Origin: Daphnia pulex
Lineage: Eukaryota > Arthropoda > Branchiopoda > Diplostraca > Daphniidae
Assembly: GCF_021134715.1 (NCBI RefSeq)
Contig: NC_060017.1
Span: 5,456,001 to 5,520,000 of the forward strand
Direction of reading: 5' to 3'
DNA: 64,000 nucleotides
The notes beneath the pieces are model-generated. The model was not told the origin of the DNA. It ran no database searches and saw only the letters and a list, made by a program, of their open reading frames with translations. A program made the position numbers and the translations under genes. Positions 53,901-64,000 of this stretch are shown in pieces. Position 1 is the stretch's first letter. Each line of letters starts with the position of its first letter.

Positions 53901-54830
53901 TATCCATTCGGAGAATAGAATTTTTTAAATAATCGTAGAGTCGGAGGGAATAAGAAATCTCCCTAAAATGAATTTATACTCGTGAAGATTATTGACTCTG
54001 TCAGTTCTAGTTTCCGTTTGACTTGATTCCCCTGCAACGGTTTATTCTCCCCCCTCTCTCACGAAAACAAGAAATGAACTTAACTCTCAAAAATTAAACG
54101 TGACGACGGATAGTATTATATACACCGCCACCCGTAGGTTATACTATCGGCGTCTACTCTATTTCTGTTTTTTCTGGCAGTCATATCCTCTCCCCATTTA
54201 CGCAACAACACTCAACAGAGAAACAGTTGCTACACATTCTCTCCTGTTTACGGTAGTTGTTGTTGCTGTTGTATTATATTTCCTCCCCGGAATAATTAGC
54301 CCTTTTCCATTGGAACAACTTTTATAGTTGCGCATGTTTACTACGATACGCCATCAGACAATGTCTTATATTGCTGTTTTACAGTTCAACAAGTTCCCTT
54401 TTAGCGATCCAATTAAATGTCGTCGTTCCATGAATAAAGCTCATTAATTCAATTCCTTCCTGACTTTGCTGTCGTCTCTATGTCTTGCGTCTAGTTTGTT
54501 TTATTTATTTAGTTATTTAAGTCGAGTTGATTTGAATTGTTTCTCGCGCACATTTTTCCGCTTGTTATTTATTTCGAAAAGCGCGGTTCACCTATTATTG
54601 TGATTAAGGACCCGGTTTGGTGGAATATCAAAGAATATTTAGACCCTGGTGGTGGCCGGGCCGACCGCCATCAGCGTGAGTATAAAGTTGAGTCATCTTC
54701 TTCTCGCCCGGACGAGAGATTTCGCACAGTACAGACACACAATAAGTTTTTAAAAAATATTTTATTATTTTTTCCTTTCGACATGGCGTGCCAATAATAA
54801 GTGGACGACGCCGCGCGCAACCGATGCGCG
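44937..54830. other. Rab2 3' flank and long non-coding region
   Basis: About 10 kb with poly-C, (AC)n, (CTT)n and A/T homopolymer tracts and no recognisable gene. Open frames near 50580-50927 (both strands) and 48544-49065 lack domains. They are the sort expected by chance. Confidence 0.5.
53724..53736 (-). promoter_or_regulatory. CTCF-like core motif
   Basis: Read on the - strand this is GAGCAGATGGCGT, a good but not perfect match to SYAGRKGGCRS. Motif only. Confidence 0.2.
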
Positions 54831-54838
54831 CAGGTAGT

Positions 54839-54861
54839 ACAACAACAACAACAACAACAAC
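54839..54861 (+). repeat. (ACA)n microsatellite
   Basis: About seven CAA/ACA units immediately before a candidate ATG at 54868. Confidence 0.85.
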
Positions 54862-54867
54862 TCCGAA

Positions 54868-55145
54868 ATGCCTTTTGGTATATTTTACGACATCATTAAA
54901 ATATTTTTTCTCCAAAACAAAGACGGCCGGAAAATATCTGAATGTTACGTGTCTCGCTGTAATACTACACGTCTCAAACATCACGTCATAAATAATTCTT
55001 CCGATGCTCGCGTTATTTCATCCTTCATCAATTGCCTACCCGAAGACGACGATGATTGGATGCTACATATATGTCTGAGCGATAGAGAAATGGAGTGTAC
55101 ACGTTATTTCGAAGCTGCAGAGCCAAAGTCAACGCCCTTTTCCAG
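54868..55145 (+). CDS. Weak candidate first coding exon, unknown product
   Basis: An ATG-initiated frame of 92 codons runs to a good donor (TCCAG|GTAATG) in phase 2. The second half has balanced, non-repetitive composition with an acidic stretch (LPEDDDDWMLHICLSD) and ends in EAAEPKSTPFS. No domain is recognised and no downstream exon was found. ATG plus donor alone is weak evidence. Confidence 0.2.
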
Positions 55146-58100
55146 GTAATGAATCATCAACTTCTTCTTCTTTTGTTTTTCCTTTTCTCCCCTATTACCC
55201 TATTTCATCTCTACTCCCGACGTGAGCTCGGTGCCTAGCTATCTCGACGGCCTTTGCATTTGGAATCAACCCCTGGACACGTACCCTCGGTAATATCTGG
55301 CCGGCAATATGACGTGGTATGAGCAATACACAGGAAAGAGAGAGAGACGAAAAACTAGTGAAAGTTTACACGCGTTATACATAAATGAGGGTCAATATAA
55401 CCTTCAGCGCGCCAGAGAAATGTGATGGGCTTTTGGGTTTGGTTTTGTGCTGGGCCTGTGTATTAAAATTCATGCACCAACATGTAAACTTCTTTTTATT
55501 TTTACAACTGGTGCGCTGGGTCCGTCTATAGATTTCCTTCTTGTTATAGCCGTGAGTTCTACCAGTCGTCGCCTGGGTCCGCTGTTCTTTTTCTTATTTC
55601 CCCCAAAAAAACATTTGATAGATATACCGTAAATGTGTATTTTTCTAGTCTCTCCTTTTTGGCTTATTCTTCTTTGGCTGGGGTCTCCGGTCTCTCTCTC
55701 TTTCCCCAATGGGTAAATTACACCTGGAAAAATGGTGAAGGGGAGAGAGAGAGAAACTAAAAAGAAAAATAAGAAGAAGAAGAAGAAGGAAAGAAAAAAA
55801 GAGAGTCTGTGGGGCCCCGCTATGACCGTGACCCCGACCGCCGAAAGGTCTTTGCCTCGTGAACGGGCGTGCGTATACAACACAACAAAACGGGGAGAAA
55901 AAAAGAAAGAAAGAAGGAAGAAGAAGAAGAAGAAGAAAATATGCTATAAGATAGCGGAGAGAGAGACGATGGCTGCGGAAGACAAAAAAATGTTATAACC
56001 GCGATGAAAATCCGAGACACACACAAAAATAAAACGAAAAGTTAAAAAGTAAAAAAAAAAACATTTTCTTGTGTTTCTCATTCCAAGCGCTTTTATAGAT
56101 TTTAATGGCCAGCACTCGCGTCGTCCCTATATACCCAAGAGTCACGTTAGATTATATTTTCGTTATAGACACATTGGATCAAAATGGAACCCCCAAGAAA
56201 AAGGAAAAAAAAAAGGAAACTTGCCAGCGAATTTAATCATTTCTTTCCTTTTCCTTTGATTAAATTATTTTAAAGACTGCAGAAAAAAAGGTAATGTTAA
56301 CAAAAGGTGTAGAGAAAAGAATAATATGCGCAATGATAGAGGACAGGAGACAACACACATCCATCCGAGGTATTACCCAGCATGAGACACAACCCACCAC
56401 ACACGTACATCCACTATAAGTAAGAGAGCTTGAAAAATACATTTGAAAAACTCAAATGGAGAGAGCTATGCGCTGGCTTGGCTTATAGCTCTTTATTTAT
56501 ATATTTCTCCTTGGGAAGGTGGAACCCCGAAAAATTCAACTGTGTTATGTTAATCCGTTTTTTCTTCTCCTTCTCCTTCTTCTTTCCCCTCTCTCTCTCA
56601 TCTCGAAGATAAGCGCATCCAACTGCATAATTGATGGAGCTTTTAGAACCATAAAAAGAAGAGAATTCCCCCCCATAGAACGGCGCAAAAAAGGGCCGTG
56701 CGCCCAATGGGGCTGTCGATGGTTTTCTCTCGTGTGTGGATCATCATGATACTCAGATAGCAACTCTGCCCAGCTCTGCTGCTCCGTCTTTCTCCACCAG
56801 CCTTGTGTATATGTAGTCTATAACAAATTCTCTTATACAAGAGATCTTAGACGTGGGAGGATATTATATAAGAGGATATCTCCTTATGAATAGCATCACC
56901 GCTCCCATTTTGCCCAGCCGCTGCTCTACCTGCGAATGAAATGATTGAATGAAATGACTTTTTTTTCTTCTTCTATACATCCGAAACGGGACACACACGG
57001 CAGAAGAAATAAAAAGGGATGGTGGAGAATGATTATAACTATAGCCACAAGTTGTTGTTTAGTTTCCTAGAATCGTGGGTCTAGCTTAATAACATTAACG
57101 CCGGAGCGTGCTGGACTGTTTATAAGGAGGGCTCGTTGCTGAGCGAGACGAATGCCGGACGGACCGCGTAGAATCGACACACACAAAAATAGCCAGTTGT
57201 CACGTTGGGGGGAAATGCTGCGGAGAATGTCCAGAGAAATCCAACACAATATGCACAAGATAATATAATAGATCTGCTGCTGGCGCTTCCTCCTCCATCT
57301 CACGAGGAAACGACATGGAGCAGCTCGTCGATTTCTCGGAAAGCTTATGATGAATCTTTTCAATAGTTTCCTATTTAAAATGAAAAAAAATGAGCCAACA
57401 AACAAATAACAAAACAAATCGTGAAATAGGCGCTAAACGTGTGAGATGAGACGACGATAACAAGCCAACACAGCTAGCGGATCTCCCTTCGACACGGCCT
57501 TCGTGTCTGCTAAAAAAAAATCAATTTCTAAACAAAATTCTCTCCCTTTTACTTTTCTTTTTTAAAAGAAAGTCAAAGGCAAAAGTGTAGGCGGTTGTTT
57601 TCACCGACGTCTCTTACACTTTTCTAAATGTGTCTGAAAGTTGAAGGGGGATAGATCTCTCGGCATTCCACTATCATAGATGCCGAGGAAATATTGCCCA
57701 GCGTGTTATCCGGCTCTCTGTGTGTATATTAACAACGCCACCCTATAGAGAGAGAGCGGCCTTGTGCCCTGCTATACAGCTTGGGTTTTGTATTATACAT
57801 GTCCTTATCTGGGAATCTCAACAGTCTCGGCCAGCAGCTTTTTCTTGTGGGGGGGGGGGGGAGAAACAAAAAAAGACTTTGGACTTTGGTTGTTTTTTCC
57901 CCCCTCTCTCTGCTGGGCTTATTTTTATGTGCTGTAGTCACTACGGGAAACAAATGACCGTAGAGGCCATGTAAATATATGCCGTGTATTCGACCCTATA
58001 GGTCCCATTGGCTACGGCGTGTAAAAAAATAAAGTTGGGAAATAATAAAACAAAATTTCCTGTAAACCCGAAAGGCAATTAAAATGTTCCAAAGAAATGT

Positions 58101-59599
58101 ATAAATTTCTTAAAGACATTTGATTTGTTTTTTTTTTCGTATGGATATGATTATTATTTGATATACGAGTCCGCGCTTGTGTATTGCGTGTCCCGGCCGG
58201 TTCACGGAGTTTATCGACGATATCGAACGGCCGCTAATCCGATCTGAGCGGCTGCGGCGGCTGCGACCCAAACGCGAAAGAAATGAAATGCGAGGAGGAC
58301 CGTGAATATATAAAAAAGGCCCTGCAAATTACGGAGAATCCAATCAGATGCGCACATGTACACACGCAAGCCTGGCTGGGATGATGTGCTGGTAATGGAG
58401 AGGTTGGCCAGTCTTGTCAACAGCCCGAAACAATTCGACGAAAGAAACCGAGAATCCCGCGCGTGATGGTGCTGGAATTTCATCCCTTTTTTCATTTTGT
58501 TTTGGCCCATCAGCCCAATGTCATTGTCTTCTGTCCCCCCGTTTTGCTTCGGTTACTTGACCATTTCCTCTTTTGTTTTACGCCTTTCAGCTGATCCACA
58601 GCACCAAAAGAAAATAAGAAAAAGAGTCGTGAATTTTATAAGCGGAATTGAAGATTTGGCGTCAACCGTGAAATGGCCACGGTGATTTGAACGCGTCCGT
58701 CGCTGAGCACAACCGTCTGCTGAGAGGGTACACGGGGTGTATTAGACCTTGGGCTATTGTGGCTAAGATCTGTGAAACCAAAAAAAAAAAAAAAAAAAAA
58801 TCTATAGCCAAAACCAAGCCCGAATAAAATGCAATTTGATCACGCGGGATCGAAAAAATTGAAAAACCACGGGCTGACGATATCGATCTCACGGTACTGA
58901 ATTTTTAAAAAAGAAAAAAATCTAAAATTGGCGAGCGAATTATCATTTTTCCCACTTTCGCTTTCTTCTCTTTTGAACGCGTTTGTTCGGTTGGAGACTC
59001 CACGTCGTGTTTGCGTCTAGATGGAAATGAGAAAGAAAAGAAAAAGAAGATAAAGATCGGCGGCTGCTCATATCGCGACTATACGTGATTCACATCAAAC
59101 GAAAGTTCACAAGAGACGACCCAGCAGCAACAGCGTGTGGAGTTGCCAGCACTAAAGAAGAGGTCGCGTCTATATAGGACCGCGCCGCAATCATCCGACC
59201 TGTCTGACCTCTTTATAGACATTCTTCTTCTTCTTTTCTCTTCCCGAAAAAAAAAAACAAAAAAAAAATTTCTTTCAACATTTTTTTTTGTTTCGAATCA
59301 TGGGAATCAAATGCGCACTGGTGATTAGACAATATGTAGTAGTATAGTGTCTCTATATATTATTTCGATTCCTTTTAATTTTTAATTAGACGTTTCTTCT
59401 TTCATTTGTACAGATTTTTTTTTTTTACTTTTGGGTTCATTTATTCTATTTGAATCCATCCGGAAGCCGATGGCTTTTTTCTTCTTCTTCCAGTAAACGC
59501 AGCAACTGTACATTTTTCGAAATAGAATAGGCTAGAGGCTAATAGGTATGTGCTGCGCAGTCGGTTTCGATTAAACCGTGTCATTTCCATGCCAATGTT
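55146..59599. other. Non-coding region
   Basis: Simple-repeat-rich DNA with (GAA)n, poly-G and poly-A tracts. No coding domain, RNA gene or mobile element is recognised. Confidence 0.5.
58780..58800 (+). repeat. Poly-A tract (21 A)
   Basis: Uninterrupted A run. No target-site duplication or upstream retrotransposon body was seen, so I do not call it a retroposed tail. Confidence 0.9.
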
Positions 59600-59765
59600 T
59601 CATTCTTTTTCCTGGAGGCGCTTAGATTTTCTGCCCGGCGCGTGAACGATATGCTCTTCAACACGTTCCGCGAATCTAACCGAACGACCGCGTAATTCTA
59701 GCGAATCAAACGAGCTGCTGACTGCTGACTGCTGACTGCTGCTGCTGCCGTCATATTTCTTGGTG
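59600..59765 (-). CDS. Weak candidate terminal exon with an RVxF-like motif
   Basis: On the - strand an acceptor (CGATTTAG) at 59766-59767 precedes an open frame that ends in a TGA at 59600-59602. It reads KYDGSSSSQQSAVSSSFDSL then RGRSVRFAERVEEHIV and ends KSKRLQEKE. RSVRF fits the [RK]-x-V-x-F docking motif of protein phosphatase 1 regulators. No upstream exon could be linked to it, and the Ser/Gln run is from a CTGACTG-type repeat. It may be a C-terminal exon or chance. Confidence 0.2.
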
Positions 59766-59767
59766 CT

Positions 59768-62700
59768 AAATCGATTTCGGCGAAATGGATTCAGAGATAG
59801 AGAGAAAGAGAGAAAAAGTGAACCGTTGTTGGTCATCACATCGTTCCATAACTGGACTTTTTCTTTTTCCCGAACGGACGAATACATATATATACTGATG
59901 ATGATGCTGAGTGGACTTTGGGCGATAAAAACCGCACGCCAGAGTTCAGAAAAAAAGAAGAAAAACCCCGTTCGTTTCTTTCTTTCATTTTTATTTTTAT
60001 TTTTTATTTTTTCTCCAAAGTCACAAAAATATCAGATTCAAACACGGTTATTATCATTCAGCCTACAGGCTCTGAATATTCATAAAAAAAAGGGTCTAAA
60101 GAACATATTTATTTATCTAAAAAGTGGAGAGATAAGAAAAGACCCTAGATGCGTGTACTTGTGTATCTACGAGGGGAACAGGTGGCGGCCGAGCGGGAGC
60201 AGCCGCACGCAGCCTCTTTGAAATATCAAACAAGCGATGCGTGTGCTGTGCAGCAGCGCCGTAGATCTCTGTCTGACTCGAGCGTGTACCTCGGTCCCAA
60301 AACGGCGTGAGCTCTGACCATCCATCACGTCTAATTGATGCCATTGTATAACATATAGACGCTCGGCCGCTGTATATTAGATGCCGTGCCTATAAATCTC
60401 ACGTGAACATGAGCAACGCTGCTCGCGAGACGGCCTGATGCTGCTCAACTCTGTGTGGAGGAGATGGTTGCAGCAGCGCGTTCCGGCAGCTTGGGAAACA
60501 AGGATCACGACACCTGATTCAACTTCTTCTTCTTTTCCCCCCCTAGAATTCAAAGATCATCCATCTCTATATGTAGTTGGTACATTGAAGAAGATGTATT
60601 ATATATATTCTCCGGGTTTATTCCACCAAAAGAAAAAAGGAAATTCTAATAATTTACTTCATTCTATGCCCCGTTACAAGAGTAATTAGACCGCGCTCTA
60701 CGGTGTTACAGGTTATGATTGGTGTACGCAAGGGGTTGTTGGGAATCTACCGCGGGTGTCCCGGACAAGCTGCTGGGCCTTCTTCATAATCAACAAAATA
60801 CAAACAAGAAATAAGGTGAAGCAATCTCACGGAGGCTGCTGTGTTGTGTGAAAGAAAAAGAAAAACTGATTAAAAATAGAACTGCTGCGTACACATCCAT
60901 TTATGTGTAGCTCAGTTATTGTAGACTGTTTATTATAACGTCGAGGGGCCGGTCAAATCGATTCGGCACGGTCCAACACATTTCTTTTTTCAACAACAGA
61001 AAAGAAAAAGCTTGTAAATCAATAAAGTCTATAGGTAATATTTATATTTATTGATAGGCTGAAATAGTCAATCTATACAAGGAGAGAGAGAGACAAGTCC
61101 TTCATTTTTTCCGATTTGGAATTTTTTTTTATTTATTTCATGTCTTTTTCATTGGCGATTACACGCGGCCGATTGTTTATTACCGTTAGATGATTTTCTC
61201 CTCGTTTCCTCCTTTTTTTTCCCCCTTTTTATGTGTCATCGCCTTTTATCATTTTCAATTTGCTCTTCTTTTCCGAGCGTCTTGTTTGTCCGTTGTTGTG
61301 TTTGGACGTCAGTCGATATAACTGTCCGCGGCCATTTACCTGGCCGACTCTTTCTCCCATTTCGGGAGATGTTGGGAGTCCATCCTCTTGTGAGGAACGA
61401 CGTGAATGTACTGTTATGGGCCACGATGAAACGGCCATTCAAACAACAACGTTCGAAAAATTGGTGAAGAAGAAAAACACAAAAATCATAAAACAACGAA
61501 ATAGGAAACAATGGAGATGAGAGGATAGAATTGAACCCATCAGTGTCCAGCAGTTCCATTCTTATCGAATTGGCCTTTTGGTCCATCTCTCTCAGCTGTT
61601 GTGTCCATTGTCCGGCCATTTCAATTAAGGAAGGAATCAAAATTTTCTTTTTTCTTATTTTCCGGGAATTTCAATGATACATTCCGGTTAGAAACTGTCA
61701 GACGAAAAGTGTACGGTGTCACAGCTTGAGGTTTTCTGAGGCCGTCTTTTTAAATGGCAAATCTAGTGTTATATACCACCGGGGGTGTGTTATTCTATTC
61801 CGTCTTATCTCTTTTTTTTATTTTCTTTCCATCAGTCGTTTTGCCTATTGTTTCACTTTTTTTGTTGTTTTGTTGTTGAAATCGTTCAACGTGATAATAA
61901 TATTACTGTACTTTGTATTTTATCCCATTGAGATAAAAGAGGAATTCAGTGATGGAAATACGGCGAAAAAGCTATTAGAATAATAAGGAAGATGGCAATC
62001 TTTATTTTACATATAGAGGCTGTTGATCGATGACAACCCGTTTATGCAGTCCCGCCTTGTCTCCTATTTTTTTTTTGTCCCGATAGGACGCGCGGGACAA
62101 TGGGCCGCCCAACGGGACCCGTAGCGGGTGACCAGCAATAATCAATGGACACTTATTATCTCTCTCTTTATTCTTGTAGATATCTATTTGTTGTTTTGTT
62201 TTTTTATTATATAGTAGTGTTACGTTATTCTTTCGTTCCCCTCCATTTAGCGTGCAAGTATCCAGCCACGTTGCCGGGCATTTCCAGTTTGGCCTCAAAA
62301 TAATAAAAGCCAACGATCATCGTCGTTGCAACAGAGAGGCGTCCGTGACAAAAATACAATTCGCCAGTCGCTGCATATAATATCGAGAAAAATAAAAAAA
62401 GATAAATTGTGCATTTCTTCTTCTTCTTCTCGCTGCTGGGCAAAAAGGACCAGCAGCTCGGACAAACCCACGCGAAAAAATGGATAGAAGGAAAAAACCT
62501 AACGCTACTGTTATGGATGCTTCTAAAGGTAACAGGACTTTAGCCTGTCAGCCGTGAATTGGCACTTTGTTACAATTGGTAGATCCAACATGTAGCTAGT
62601 AGTAGTATGTAGCCATATCACGGTTGTATAGCAGCAGCAAAAGCCGAAAACCCTCTTTTGGGATGCTGATGTTCAATTCGGAATGAAAAACCGGCCGCAA

Positions 62701-63506
62701 TCTCATTTTATTTTTTTGATATTTTTCCCAGCGCGTATAATATTATATTAACAGTTGGTCGGCTTTTTATGGAGATGTGATGCAGAGCAAGAGAGCGGAA
62801 TAATAATCGAATATATGCGGATGCCATTCGGCTGTCTGCGGTGATGGAGATCACCGTGGTGGTGGCCAGTTTTTTTTTCTCTTTTGAAAGAAACAAAATT
62901 TTTTATTTTCTTTTCTTTTTCGCAAAGGGTCCCGGTCGAGTTACTCCCGTCAGATGGTCATTTCGGCAACCAACAACCGCGGAAACTAGGAGGCACGAAC
63001 AGGTTATATTTCTGTATAACAGATCGACTCCAATGTCTACCGTTGCCCCTCACAAAAAGAAAACTAGAATTGACCATTTTGAAATAAATTGGAAATGGCA
63101 TTCAGTAATTAACTGGCAGAATTTGGAAAAGAGAAAAAAGAAGATAAATATGAAGGTTGATTGAAGCTGGAGGCCATGTTTCCGCTCGGTTGGGTTCAAC
63201 CCAGTCGGAGCAAACGCCGGTGATAAGCTCCAGTCAAGAGTGAGAAAAACCAGACTGGGAAGAAGAAGAAGAAGAAGAACCGACTTGACTCGCAGATAGG
63301 CTGGGCGTTCTATACGGCATTATATTAGAGGTCCTTCGCCGGGATTATTGTCACGCGGCAGCAGCACAGCAGAGAGAAAAAAAAAAGAAAACGGGAACTT
63401 GACGCGCCGATGAGTTGTAAAAGCGAACCAAGAGAAGGTCAATTACACTCCTCCTAAGAAAACCATTCAACCTGCCATTCGTCGCCTTATTTCTTTTTCC
63501 TCCCAG
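59768..63506. other. Non-coding region
   Basis: Open frames exist on both strands around 61230-61640 and 62225-62443. None carries a known domain, and opposite-strand frames look equally plausible, which argues for chance. Confidence 0.45.
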
Positions 63507-63759
63507 ATTTTTCTTCTTTAACCGGCCCAAAGAAACCTTTCATCTCCTTTCGAGACCCTCGTATATAGACATACCGGATGCACTGGAAGAACAGGAAGAA
63601 CAGCCGGTCATCTACCCGATGCGCCAGCAGACATTTTCCAGCAGCTCCCATCAACTCAATTTCAAACACACAAAAGTGTTGGCGTATCTTCCCTTTTTAA
63701 TCCACACCCGGAATGACGAAAGTTTAATAATAAAAAAAGGGCGACACCTTTCTGTATAG
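63507..63759 (+). CDS. Weak candidate internal exon, unknown product
   Basis: A strong acceptor (TTTCTTTTTCCTCCCAG) is followed by a frame open for 83 codons to TAG at 63757-63759. It includes IDIPDALEEQEEQPVIYPMR and QQTFSSSSHQLNFKHTK. A possible weak donor (AAA|GTGTTG) is near 63675. A gene running out of the window on the right would fit, but no second exon was seen. Confidence 0.18.
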
Positions 63760-64000
63760 TGAGGGCGACAATGGTAAATAATAAGAATGCAGAGCAAGTC
63801 TAGAGGAACGGCGACATTGTGATCGTGTGTAATCGTTTTTCTTATTATACAACAAACACGGTCCATCGCCCTTGTTTTTCTTCTATCGTCTGCTCAACTG
63901 CGTCGTGGCGAAAAATTTAATATTCAAAATGCGATCTGTCGAATGTATTTTTATTTTAAAAAAAGAACTGGATTTAGATATAATGGATCTTGTCGGATAT

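Noticed and set aside
61229..61640. Coding-looking frames on both strands around 61.2-61.6 kb
   Set aside because: Sense and antisense frames look equally plausible and neither links to a neighbouring exon, so I treat them as chance.

Overview
The window is animal nuclear DNA, most likely from a branchiopod crustacean such as Daphnia. The evidence is spliced genes with mostly short introns (about 60-150 bp), tandem peritrophin-type chitin-binding genes, and a KLF6/7 (luna) zinc-finger factor with arthropod features. Intergenic DNA is long and full of microsatellites and homopolymers. The species assignment is inference. There is no prokaryotic operon, CRISPR array, rRNA, convincing tRNA or complete transposon.

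Layout. (1) 1-3.75 kb: two tandem + strand chitin-binding (CBM14/peritrophin-A) genes. The first is only a 3' end; the second is complete, with a TDAP-repeat tail. (2) 3.75-18.1 kb: mostly non-coding and rich in simple repeats, with a weak candidate spliced gene at 13.75-14.6 kb (- strand). (3) 18.16-30.82 kb: a four-exon - strand Krueppel-like factor of the KLF6/7 (luna) type with two very long introns. (4) 30.8-35.5 kb: the putative luna upstream region. (5) 35.53-37.46 kb: the complete seven-exon Arp3 gene (- strand). (6) 39.85-42.12 kb: a seven-exon + strand kelch-propeller gene, divergent from Arp3. (7) 44.04-44.94 kb: a complete five-exon Rab2 gene (+ strand). (8) 45-64 kb: no recognisable gene, only weak candidate exons.

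Five genes are supported by domain content plus exon phases that all close: Arp3 (420 aa), Rab2 (212 aa), luna (425 aa), the kelch protein (600 aa) and the chitin-binding protein (217 aa). The truncated first chitin-binding gene is equally clear. The genes are not functionally linked: Arp3 nucleates branched actin, Rab2 acts in ER-Golgi traffic, luna is a nuclear transcription factor, and the chitin-binding proteins are extracellular.

The most notable observations are two GC-AG introns, one of them in Rab2 in an intron with no GT at all. An intron position recurs in every chitin-binding domain. The kelch gene follows a one-blade-per-exon layout with a detached C-terminal kelch-like strand. 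Luna carries candidate phosphodegron and SUMO sites. A TATA/Inr pair with textbook spacing lies between Arp3 and the kelch gene. No clearly new system was found; candidate novel exons are listed at low confidence.
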